A stretch of DNA of 16,200 nucleotides from the NCBI GenBank assembly GCA_031287585.1, contig JAITST010000126.1, positions 1-16,200 on the forward strand, given 5' to 3'. The notes beneath the pieces were generated by a model. It did not search any database. It worked only from the letters and a program-made list of their open reading frames with translations, and was not told where the DNA came from. How positions within the stretch are numbered: the stretch's first letter is position 1; each line of letters opens with the position of its first letter. Shown in pieces: positions 1-10,300 of the stretch. This stretch comes from Planctomycetaceae bacterium. Its GTDB lineage: Bacteria > Planctomycetota > Planctomycetia > Pirellulales > Thermoguttaceae. A program made the position numbers and the translations under genes.

Positions 1-17
1 AGGTAATTTCTCTTGCG

Positions 18-52
18 AACATTCGGCGAATATGTTAACATTGGGAAACATT
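18..52. repeat. Palindromes and AACATT direct repeats upstream of the IS5 relic
   Basis: ATGTTAACAT at 32-41 is a perfect 10-base palindrome. It overlaps an imperfect inverted repeat at 18-36 (AACATTCG, then CGAATATGTT with a two-base bulge). AACATT occurs three times, at 18-23, 37-42 and 47-52. This is what the sequence shows. It could be part of the terminal or promoter region of the IS5-family element, or an operator, but no mate on the far side of the relic was found and no function is assigned. Confidence 0.4.
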
Positions 53-71
53 CTAACAGGAAAGGAATCCG

Positions 72-374
72 ATGTCAACAATTCTGCCAAAAACATACCA
101 AACCGACTTGACAGATGAACAATGGGCGATTCTCCAGCCGCTCATCATTCTGCCCGATGGCGGTCGCCCCAATTTCAAGCGCACCAAGCAATTTGAAAAT
201 ATCAACGAAGCCCTTCGCCGACAAGTTCGAGTTCAAGAAGGACGCAACGAAGAACCGAGTTTGGCAATCATTGATTCTCAAAGTGTCAAAGCCGCAAACA
301 CCGCAGAGGAAAGAGGCTATGACGCAGGAAAAAAAACGGCATCAAACGGCATTTTTTGGTTGATGTATCGGTAA
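72..374 (+). pseudogene. IS5-family transposase, internally deleted and frameshifted relic
   Basis: The reading frame starts at an ATG preceded by an AAAGGAA ribosome-binding-like stretch. The first residues, TDLTDEQWAILQPLI, followed by a GGRP, match the N-terminus of IS5-family DDE transposases. After GGRP the usual segment of roughly 40 residues (the NAIFY...GCQWRMLP part) is missing, and the sequence resumes at INEALRRQVR, then IIDSQSVK and RGYDAGKK, the family's first catalytic-Asp region. At an A8 run (329-336) the frame is lost. The family sequence continues in another frame as GIKRHFLVDVS (338-370). It is cut within a codon at 374/375 by the IS1-like element, and no C-terminal half is recognisable beyond 774. 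It would encode only about 100 residues without the remaining catalytic residues, so it is a non-functional remnant. IS5 family assignment is confident; subgroup is not. Confidence 0.85.
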
Positions 375-384
375 TGTTCTAAAA
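375..384. repeat. Left terminal inverted repeat of the IS1-like element
   Basis: TGTTCTAAAA, perfectly inverted at 765-774. Similarity beyond the first 10 bases is weak. Confidence 0.7.
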
Positions 385-392
385 AAGTTATC

Positions 393-764
393 TTGCTGAT
401 TTTTCAGCAAGCCGTTAATCTACCTGAATGTCCGCACACCACATTTTACACCGAAAATACTTACAACGCCTGCAAGCCCGGCGTGAAAGCCGCCGTTCAC
501 AAGCAAGCCGTCAACGGCAGCGGTGTGCGTGTCATTTCCCGCTGTCTCGGCATCAGTACCGATACCGTTATCGCCGAATTAAAAAAAGTCGTGACGAAAA
601 AGAACACGCTGAAGATAGAGCGCAAGCATTTGTCGTTGCGGACGTGGTGCAGCCGTTTGGTACGCAAAGGAATTCGCTTTTCCAAAACGGAACAGATGCA
701 CAAAATCGTCGTCGGCTTAATAATCAACGTCTGGTTTTTCGGATGCCATTGGCTAATTCAATAA
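393..764 (+). pseudogene. IS1-family transposase (InsA-InsB type), internally deleted
   Basis: Translated in frame from 393, the segment PGVKAAVHKQAVNGSGVR followed by LGISTDTVIAELKK corresponds to the helix-turn-helix part of IS1 InsA. After a junction near VVTKKN comes IERKHLSLRT, then VRKGIRFSKTEQMHK, which corresponds to the C-terminal end of IS1 InsB. The intervening part, with the first catalytic aspartates of the DDE domain, is gone. Upstream only PECPHTTF remains of the N-terminal zinc ribbon, so that part is also shortened. An A7G run (581-588) sits where IS1 carries its InsA-InsB' frameshift site, but here the two parts are already in one frame. The only start for this frame is a TTG with no good ribosome binding site. 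The product cannot be an active transposase. Confidence 0.8.
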
Positions 765-774
765 TTTTAGAACA
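765..774. repeat. Right terminal inverted repeat of the IS1-like element
   Basis: TTTTAGAACA, the exact reverse complement of 375-384, immediately after the end of the transposase remnant. Confidence 0.7.
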
Positions 775-919
775 CGACCGGAAAGAGTTATGATGTTTTT
801 TGCCGTTTTTTGGAACAATTTTCAAAAAAATCAAAAAATTTCTTTCCTCCCTATTGCAATTAGAATTTAAAATGTTAAAAAGATAGACATTCGTGTCCTC
901 ATTAGTATGGATGTGACAG
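775..919. other. AT-rich intergenic spacer, no gene recognised
   Basis: This stretch has runs of A and T and no coding signal on either strand that I trust. A TTGCAA at 856-861 could be a -35 element, but the A-rich sequence after it offers no convincing -10 at the right spacing, so no promoter is called. It is the most likely place for the promoter of the 920-1351 ORF and the giant gene, by position only. No IS5-family right end is recognised in it. Confidence 0.4.
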
Positions 920-1351
920 ATGGCTTTGGTGAGTGCAATACAACAAAGTGCTTTATCAAGTACCGATATGAACCGTAATGGTTTCGGTAGGCGTTCTGGT
1001 TCTTTTGCCGTTTCTGCAAACAATATACACACATTGGAAGCCATCTATCAAGATACTCTTCTCAAGCACCGCGATGGCAACCTTGCCAATACCGATATTA
1101 AAAAGCATTTCAGTGAATTGTTCGTTTGTTGTATTGCAAGAAGTTGCCGCTCGCTGAAACTCGATGTTCTCGTTGCCGAAGAGGATGCCCGAATTGTCGT
1201 TCGGGCTGGAATGGATTCCATTTATTGTGAAAAAATCGACCACCAAATACTAAAGCGAAGCAAAATCGTTTTCGCTTCGATGAATACAGTCCGTGATTAT
1301 AAAACCTTTTTTGAACGGGTCTGTCCGACTGGTTCCCATATGATACCTTAA
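920..1351 (+). CDS. Hypothetical protein, 143 residues, directly upstream of the giant gene
   Basis: I do not recognise this protein. It is a plausible gene because codon choice (for example the run Leu-Asp-Val-Leu-Val-Ala-Glu-Glu-Asp-Ala) looks like real coding sequence and it ends with TAA only 32 bases before the ATG of the giant gene, on the same strand. It has no signal peptide, membrane helix or known motif visible. It is mixed and mildly basic, with a Cys-rich patch FVCCIARSC in the middle and a C-terminal half with the patches KIDHQILKRSK and RDYKTFFERV. The start is uncertain: ATG 920 has no strong Shine-Dalgarno, and the ATG at 911 is followed directly by a stop in the same frame. 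It could be a short partner or regulator of the giant protein, a relic of a larger gene, or chance. The nearness to IS remnants leaves decay possible. Confidence 0.4.
   Translation: MALVSAIQQSALSSTDMNRNGFGRRSGSFAVSANNIHTLEAIYQDTLLKHRDGNLANTDIKKHFSELFVCCIARSCRSLKLDVLVAEEDARIVVRAGMDSIYCEKIDHQILKRSKIVFASMNTVRDYKTFFERVCPTGSHMIP
1256..1279. other. Hairpin within the 3' part of the small ORF
   Basis: CGAAGC (1256-1261) pairs with GCTTCG (1274-1279), and the inner AAAA pairs with TTTT around a TCG loop with one bulged C. That gives about 10 base pairs. No U-tract follows, so it does not look like an intrinsic terminator. It lies about 100 bases before the giant gene's start. Confidence 0.35.
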
Positions 1352-1374
1352 CGTTTTATTCCTTTCATTCGCTT

Positions 1375-1378
1375 GGAG
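1375..1378 (+). promoter_or_regulatory. Ribosome binding site of the giant gene
   Basis: GGAG lies 5 bases before the ATG at 1384. It fixes the start: translation from this ATG puts the family-like motif LETLESRELLSA about 30 residues in, as in comparable planctomycete exoproteins. Confidence 0.7.
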
Positions 1379-1383
1379 TTGCT

Positions 1384-4300
1384 ATGTTGTCAAGAAAGAC
1401 ATTTTTGCAACAGGTCGTAGATGCGGTTTTTGGAACAAGAAAGAACGAGAAGTTCAGGAAGCGAACTCTCGGTTTAGAGACGTTGGAATCGAGGGAGTTA
1501 TTATCTGCCGTTAGTGTCTCTTCGGGGCAGGATAGTATTGAAGAAGGTCAGAGCGGTTATATTCAGATACAGCGGGACGACACATCAACGGAAGAGACCA
1601 TTTTTTATGAATTGGATTGGCGGAACGGCAGTGGTTCAAATGGTAGTGAACCCGGCTGGGCGGCGGACGGTGTAGATTTTGATTGCTTGGCGAATTTGGG
1701 CGGTGATTACGGATATGTTACGTTTACAGTTGGACAACAAAACGCCAACATTGATATCAACGTTTTTTCTGACCAGTTGGCAGAGGGAACGGAACAATTA
1801 TACGTCTCTCTTCCATCGTATGATAGTATCGGCAGGGATTATATTGACACTTTATGCGATTATGATTACGGCGATGGTTACACCATTAACCCGAATGCTT
1901 CGTCTGTAACCATTTCTATTCTTGACAACACGGCTGCCGCTGCGGCTGATGCCGGTGATACATTAGCGACGGCGATGGGAATCGTGTTTAACAATAACGT
2001 TTTCAATTATACCGACATCATCGGCAATGGTTTTTACGGCTATCTGGACGTTGATATTTATCAACTGACTGTGTCGAGCGGCGATATTGGAAGAGAATAC
2101 GTCTTTGAAACTTCGTTGCCGAATAGTTCCAATGCGTCGCCTGTTGACACCTACCTGTATCTTTTTAATTCGTCCGGCTCTCAACTTACTTACGATGACG
2201 ACGGCGGCAATGGACTTTACTCTCGGTTGACTTTTACACCGGCGGAGGCAGGAACCTATTATCTTGGCGTTTCTTCTTATGGCAACCGCTATTATTCGCC
2301 GACTTTCGCTTCCAGCGGTTCGGGCGGAGGAACCGGTGATTATACGTTAACGGTCACGGTCAACGGCGGTGAGAATACAAACGGCGGAAATACCGGCAAC
2401 GAAGACACGGGAGACGACGAACTGTCTTACGTCTCTCTTAATATAAGTAATGACCAATATACGGTATTGCATAACACAGTGATGTCCGTATCGGCTTCTT
2501 ATGGTCTTTTGTCGAATGACTATAATCCTGGAATCGCCGGTGTTAGTATTGTTGCAAACTCTTTGCCGCTCTATGGTCAGTTGCAACTTTCTCCGAATGG
2601 TGCTTTTGTCTATACCCCTGATGATGGGTTTGTGGGTCAGGATTGTTTTACCTACCGCTTAGCGGAGACAAATGGCAATATCAGTGATGTTGCAATGGTT
2701 ATCATCGACGTGACAAACTCCGAAGCGACCGGCTCCTTTCCAACGTTTTCTTTCGTTCACGACAGCAGTCCATCGTTCTATTATTACACAAATTTACTCT
2801 ATTACTGGAACGATGCCGACGGCGATGAACTTTCAATACCTGAATTTACCAACGCTCAACACGGAACGGTTAATGTTTCTTCCGACGGTTATTTTACCTA
2901 CACACCGGACGAGCATTTTATCGGCAGCGATTTCTTCCACGTAAAAATAGTCGATTCAACCGGAGCGGGAACGTTACATCTTGTTCCGATTACGGTAAGC
3001 AACTCAACACCCATCGCCCATAACGATTATTACGTAACGGCGGTCGGCGGAGTATTGCAAATAGATTACGGCGGAATACTTAACAACGATTCCGACTATG
3101 ATGGAGATTCGTTTTCAGTCGTTCAAAGTTCTCAAACACAAAATGGGACTCTGACACTCAACCCTAACGGAACGTTCACTTATGTTCCTAATGCTGGTTT
3201 TTCCGGTGTCGATAGTTTTACCTACGAAATTACAGATGGTATTGATAAAGGTGTTGCCGTTGCTTTTATTAACGTATCCGCAGAACAGAATCCTGCGGCA
3301 ATAGACGATTCTTTTACTCTAACAGCGGGCAGCAGTTATAACGGAAGTGTGCGTTGGAATGATAATTACTATGCCGTCTATCCGATGGGCGATATTGAAT
3401 TTGAAGCCGCCGACCCGCATCATGGCACGCTAACGTTTTCGACTGACGGTCAATTTATTTATACTCCCGATGCTGGTTTTACCGGTGAGGATTCGTTTAC
3501 TTATAAAATTACTGGTTACTTTGGGGAAAGCAACACCGCTCTTGTTTTACTGCACGTTTCTAATCAACTTCCCAGAGTGATAGACGGCACGTATTACACT
3601 TATGCGAACACCACCCTCACTGAGGGAGACAATAACTCGTCGAAACAAGGAGTACTTTCCAACGGCATCGACTACGATTGGGGGCAGGATATTATTGTTG
3701 ATTGGCACGGTCAACCATCGCACGGAACCGTAAGTGTCAGTTTCAACGGTAGTTTTGAATACATTCCCGATACCAATTTTGTCGGCACAGACCATTTCGT
3801 TTATCACGTGTCGGACTCCTACTCGGAAGGCGTTTATGGTGATGTTACGATTTATGTTACCAATCACGTTCCAACGGCGAACGATGATAATCACTGGCTG
3901 TATTCACGAACGTCTGATGGAAGTGCTTATGAACCCTATGAGTTTAATGTTCTGTCCAATGATTACGACTATGAATATCAGCCGCTTACCGTAACAATTC
4001 TTGCGGAGCCGACGCACGGAACGTTAACGGCAAATGCGGAAAGCGGGTCTTACACGTATACCCCCGACCCTTTGTTTACCGGTATTGATGTCTTTATCTA
4101 TTATGTCAGTGATGGAATCGCGGCAAGTAATACGGCGAGAGTGACGCTCAACGTTTCTCCGGCGCAGGCAACCGCCCGCTTTGACGAATACACGGTTGAA
4201 TACGGTCATAAACTCACTGTCTCTCCGTCGTATGAAAATATATATCAAGACGAACGCACAACGTATGTGATGTCGTCCTTATTCTCTAACGATACAACGA

Positions 4301-7300
4301 ACGAACAATTTTCTCTTGATACGCTCCAAATTGTAAAACAACCGGCGTATGGAACCGTGGAATTAGAGGTCGATGAAGACGGGCAGTACACCGGCGGTTT
4401 TACTTACACCCCGAATAATACTTCTTTGACACCGGGGCAAGGGGAGCCGATTCTGATTGACGGTTTTTCTTATCAGTTCGGTGAGGGCGATTTGACAAGC
4501 AATGTTGCATCCGTCAAGATTGCGATTCAGTTCCAAAAACCGGCTGCCAAGAATGACGCTTATACACTTCAGAACCTTGTGGGAACGGAAAGCGGTGCTT
4601 ATGGAGCCGCCAATTCCGGTATTCGCGGTCCCTATACGGTTCCTATTTCCAGTGGTGTTTTGGCAAACGATTCGGGCAACTGGTCTTCTTATTCGTATTT
4701 TTCCTCGTGGAATTCTTTCTCTTCGTTGTCTGCGTCGGCACAAGAACTCCTTTTTAATACGTGGATTCAAGGTGATATAACTGGCTCGATTCGTCATTTT
4801 GTTGTTGCCGGCACGATGACAACGGAAGAAGGCGGCACCGTCATTTTGAACTCCGGCGGCGGTTTCACTTATACTCCTCCGGCGGTTTCCGGCGAGGAAG
4901 GTTTTTATGGATTAGACAGTTTTGAGTATCAAACATCTTACTATCTCTGTTTGCCGAACGCTGAACCGCTTCGGATTGGAACGAAGAGTCAAAAGACCAC
5001 GGTAACTCTTGACCTTCGGGTTACCGAACCGGTTGCGAGAGATGATTTTTATGTGATGCCGCCCAATTTGGACACGTTAGAAATCGGAATCAATGAAGGA
5101 TTGATTTCTCACTATTACGGCTACTATGGCTACTATGGCTACTACAGCTATTATGGCTATTACGGGGCATATGGCGGAGAAAATGATTCCGACCTCAACG
5201 GTATGGAATTACAAATTTATCAGCCGGGACCCGTCTCGACGGACGGCAGCGAAGGTCATTCTCTCACGGTTCACGCCGACGGCAGTTTTGAATTTACTCC
5301 TTCATCGGAAACGTTTGCAGGAGAAGTAACATTTGAGTATCGGGTGACCAATGGGATTCGTATCAGTGACCCCGTAAAGGTTACATTATTGGTAGAGAAC
5401 CATTCGCCGACGGTCTATTACACTCCGCGTTTAACCGTTTCTCCTGAAACAGAGTATTCGGGTTCTTTACCTGTCAGCGATGACGGACGCGGAACGTTAA
5501 CTTATACGGTCACCGGATACAAGCCGAGTTGGGTATCAATCAACCCTGACGGGACTTACCATTTTACGCCCCCCGCGGGTTTTGACGGTGCAATAGAGAT
5601 ACCCTACTCCGTGAGTGATGGTGTTGCTGGTCATAGAATAGCAGAAGGACAATTATGCATCTCTGCGAACTCTTATTACTCTGGTTATTACCTGTATGCT
5701 GACCTGATTTATGAGTCCTATGACCGCTGCGGCTATTATTACGGTTATGACTCCGAATCGGACTGGATTTTTTATCCTCTGAACGGTAATGTATTATACA
5801 ATGCCTCGACGAACGGCGGAGATGTAAACGTTGAGTGGAACTCGTCAAACATCAATGAAGATAGTGATGTGATATTTACAGCATCTTCGGACGGCAATTA
5901 CAGTATCCAAGTCAAGGACACGGCATCTTCTGGTTTGATTCATAAGAGTTTTAGTTATACGATTCACGCGACCGCCCCCAATGGAACTCCTTTGGAAATA
6001 GATTCAACGCTTCACGTTGAAATTCTGCCGGTTCCGTCTTTGCCTAAACGCACGACGCTTTACACAGCGCAATACATCAGCGACCCGGATACTCAGAGTG
6101 TTTATTTCAAATTAGACGATGCGTTTGCGAACTCTTATTATAACTATTACAACAACTATTATTACTATGGGTATTACTACGGATATCCTTGGCAGGATAC
6201 GGAGACGTACTCTTATGAGTGGGATACGAGCGGTACGAGTAGTTGGCTTGACTTGGAAAATTCTCATTTCAACGCGGATGGGACGTTTGACCTTCGCTCG
6301 TTAGATACACTAAGTCACCAAGACAACATTTACGATATTCCTTACACGGTCCGAAAGAATACAACGGACGTAGTCGTCGAAGAAGGGGTGGTGCGGGTGC
6401 ATTTGAGAACAACGCTTGCGGTTGCCGCAGACGATGAATACACTGTCCTGCACGATAATCCCTTGCTCGTACCGTGGGATAACGGTTTGTTTATCAACGA
6501 TACGGACATTGACATCGGCAATCTTAGTGCCTCGGTGATTTCCACTCCTGCTCACGCAGAACGTTTTGAGTTCGACGAACACGGCGGCTTTTTATATGTT
6601 CCCGTAGCGGGCTTTGTCGGGTGGGATTCCTTTGAATATAAACTCAATCCCGATAGTTCTTATGTTGGTAAAGGTTATTCCGCCCGCGTCAACATTCACG
6701 TCACGGACACTCCCGGAACGGCAAAGAACGACTATTACGAAATTGAACACGACCAAAAACTTTTCGTATCCTACAAAGAGGGTGTGCTTTTACAAGAGAG
6801 CAGTAACTATGGATACGTATACGGCGGCGATGTGGACCCGGACGAAGGAGATATGGGCATCGCTCAAATGGAAATTGTCGGCAACGGTCCTGAACACGGT
6901 ATATTAACAACAAATGCCCTCGGCGGCTTTTGTTATGAACCGGAAGCGGGCTATACGGGCATAGATACGTTTTACTATCGCTTCGGAACGAGTCAAACAA
7001 AGAGCAACGTCGCTGCCGTTTCGATACGGGTGAAGAACACGCTGCCGCAACCTCAAAACGACCAGTATTTCCTGCCTGATGCGTCCGGGACGGTGTTCTA
7101 CAGGAATTATGAAGAGGGCGTACTCGCCAATGATACCTTGCGGGACAATGAGATTCCTACTGTGCTGCTGAAATCCTCCAATGCCCAAGGAACGCTGGAC
7201 CTTCGTCCGAGCGGAGCGTTTATCTATACACCGCTTGCCGGATTTCACGGGACGGACTATTTTGTCTATACCATTTCGGACGGAATTGAGGAAAGCATCC

Positions 7301-10300
7301 AAGCCGTGATTTCCTTTACGGTGGACAACGCACAACCCGCAGCGGTTTCTGACCGTTATGAAACGTCCAAGAACTGCGCACTGACGATTGCCGCTAATGA
7401 AGGGGTCTTGCTGAACGATTATGACGAAAACGGTGACATCTTGACGTGGTCGGTTCTTACGCAACCGACGCACGGAACTCTGTTGGGAACCAGCCAGAAC
7501 GGCGGATTTCACTATCTTCCCGACGAGAACTTTGTCGGCGAAGATTTCTTTACCTATCAAGTGAATGACCCTTATGGCGGAACAGCCGCCGGTGTGGTGC
7601 GTATTAACATCACCGGCGAAAAAGCAACGGCAAGTAAGCACACCTACACAACAGAATATAATCGAACGCTCGTCGTCTCCCGTTTAGACGGTTTGCTCAT
7701 TTCACAAAACGGAACTGAGGGGAATGGCGCCTCGGAATATCATCTAACGGTTCAGGTGTTAGACCAGCCGGAACACGGCATACTCTCGCTTTCTTCTTCG
7801 GGAATGTTCACCTACACGCCCGAAGAGGATTATATCGGCGAGGATATGTTTACATTCCAAACATATAAGGACGGCATTCCCGGTGCGGTTTCCAGTGCGG
7901 TGATTTCAGTGACCGCTCCTTCTGCGGCAACCGCTGTGAATGATGTGTATTCTCTCCTTCACAATGAAGACCTGATACTTAATGTTGATGAAGGATTGTT
8001 GGCAAATGACCAATTAGCGGAAACCGGCCTTGTCGAAATTATTATTGTCAATCAACCGCTGCACGGAACGGTCAGCGTTAATCAAAACGGTTCATTCCGT
8101 TATGCTCCCAGTCAGGGCTTCGCCGGAAACGACCTTTTTACCTATAAAATCAAGAAGGGAGAAACTTACAGCAACATCGCAAGCGTATCCCTTTCCATCA
8201 CAAATACCGTTGACGCGGCACAGGAAAAGTCCTACATGACTCATTCCGAAGAGTCCCTTTGGATGTCCGTGTGGGACGGTGTGATAGGATACACTCACGA
8301 TTCCGAAGGAGACCTGCTGACGGTAACACTTCTTCAAGATGTCCGTCACGGAGAATTGATATTGTATGAAAACGGAGCGTTCGGATATATTCCCGATGAA
8401 GGATTTTTCGGAGAGGACTCCTTCTATTATCAACTTGCCGATTCCATCACAGCAGGCGGAATGGCGAAAGTGACAATTTACGTTGAAAATACGGCACCAG
8501 TCGTCTTGAACGATACTTATGAAGTTTGGGCGGTGAACGAAGAGCGGTATTACCAAGTTTCTGCATCCGAAATTCAGTTCGGCACGGTCAACGACGGCGT
8601 AATGGACAACAGTGTTTTAATCCGACCGGCTTGGAATGGTATTCTCGCAAACGATACCGACGCGGACTTCGATGATTTGACTGCCCTTCTGGTGAATACC
8701 CCCTTAAACGGAACATTGACGTTAGACGCAAACGGCGGCTTCCATTATGTGCCGAATGCCGGTTTCGTCGGAACGGATATGTTCACCTACCGCGTTTCAG
8801 ACGGTCATTCGACGAGCGGTATTGCTTCGGTCGAAATCATCGTCAAAGAAACCCTGCCGCATTCGGTGAACGATACCTACACCGCATTGCAAAATGAGGT
8901 TTTGTTTATTCCGTTAGAGCAGAGTGTTCTGAAAAACGATTTCGACCGGACGTACAGCCGTCTAGCGGCGGAGATTTTGACGCAACCGTCTCACGGAACT
9001 CTTTTGTGGAACGAGCAAGGCGTTTTTACCTATATCCCGACTCAGGATTATATCGGCGACGATTCCTTCACTTACCGAGCCGGCAAATCCGCTGCAACAG
9101 GCAGTGCGGCGACGGTGACCATTCACGTTCTTTCCCTCGATGATGCTGCAATTTCTCCGGTTACCGTTCAGAATGACTCTTATGAAGTGTCCCACAACGG
9201 AGTTCTTGTGGCGGAAAAGAGAAACGTATTGTCGAATGATTCCTATTGGGGAAATGACGAACGTTTTGCTGTTCTTGAAGATACGCCGCAGCACGGGACA
9301 TTAGTATTTTTCTCGGACGGAACATTTCGATACACGCCGTTTGCGTTTTATCAAGGAATTGACACGTTTACCTACCGTGTTCATTGCGGTGAGTTGATAA
9401 GTGATTCAGCAACGGTTACTATCACGGTTATCAACACCGCACCGGTTGTTACTGACGATTCTTATTCTACGCACGCCGGAACTGCCTTGTTCGTTGATGC
9501 AGAGAACGGTGTTCTGCTCAATGATACAGATGATGAAAATGATTTCCTCACGGCATCTGTCTATACACAGCCGCAGCACGGAACGTTGACCTTGTTCTCC
9601 GGCGGGGCATTTACTTATCTTCCGACAGCGGGTTATACCGGAAATGATTCCTTCCAATACATCGTCAACGGTTCAGTGATAGGGACGGTATCTATTTCCG
9701 TTGAAAATTCCGCACCGACCGGCAACTATCATTCCTATTCAACGCTGCACGATAAAACACTGCGGGTCGAAGCATCCGCGGGGGTATTAGAAAATGCTGC
9801 CGATGCCGACAACGACACGCTTTCCTGCGAGGTTTATGAAACAACATCACACGGTCAACTAACCTTGTATGCTGACGGAACATTCGTTTACAAACCGGAC
9901 AACGCTTATGCCGGCTCGGATTCCTTTACCTACCGCATTTGGGACGGAACGGATTGGAGTGCGGAGCAAACGGTTTATCTGAATGTTACCAATACGAACG
10001 ACCCGATACAGAACCTCTACTATTCGGTAAAACACGACACGGCACTGATGGTCTTTTCCAGTGAAGGACTCATTCCGAATCGTGTTGATGCCGATGGAGA
10101 TTATCTCTCCGTGCTTGTTCCGTCCTACGGAATGCCGCAGTACGGCGAGTTGGAATACTTCGCCAACGGCTCGTTCATTTACACGCCGAATGCTGATTAC
10201 GCCGGTTATGATTCGTTCGTTTATCGCATCACGGACGGCGTGGACAGCAACGGCGACGGTATTCCTGACTATCAGGAACAAACGGTGTCGATTTACGTTG

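Larger units (their letters stand above)
375..774 (+). mobile_element. Miniature IS1-family element with terminal inverted repeats
   Basis: TGTTCTAAAA at 375-384 is matched by its reverse complement TTTTAGAACA at 765-774, a perfect 10-bp inverted repeat. Between them lies a shortened IS1-type transposase in plus orientation. IS1 elements are typically about 700-800 bp, so this 400-bp copy is an internal-deletion derivative that kept both ends. The 9 bases on either side (TATCGGTAA and CGACCGGAA) are not a target duplication, so either the duplication has decayed or a flank has rearranged. It lies inside the IS5-family relic and breaks one of its codons. Whether it could still be moved by a full-length IS1-family transposase elsewhere in the genome is unknown. 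Confidence 0.75.

Noticed and set aside
329..336. A8 run as a programmed frameshift site in the IS5-family transposase
   Set aside because: Some IS elements use such sites, but this copy also has an internal deletion and is cut off by the IS1-like element, so a simple mutation in a dead gene is enough.
956..1246. Minus-strand 96-codon frame opposite the small hypothetical ORF
   Set aside because: No motif or ribosome binding site was found. The plus-strand frame has better codon use and sits tightly before the giant gene.
1256..1279. Hairpin as a transcription terminator before the giant gene
   Set aside because: No T-run follows it and it lies inside the small ORF.
6904..7641. 245-codon open frame on the minus strand
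   Set aside because: It lies wholly antisense to the beta-repeat array, has no recognised motif, and arises from the regular codon pattern of the plus-strand gene.
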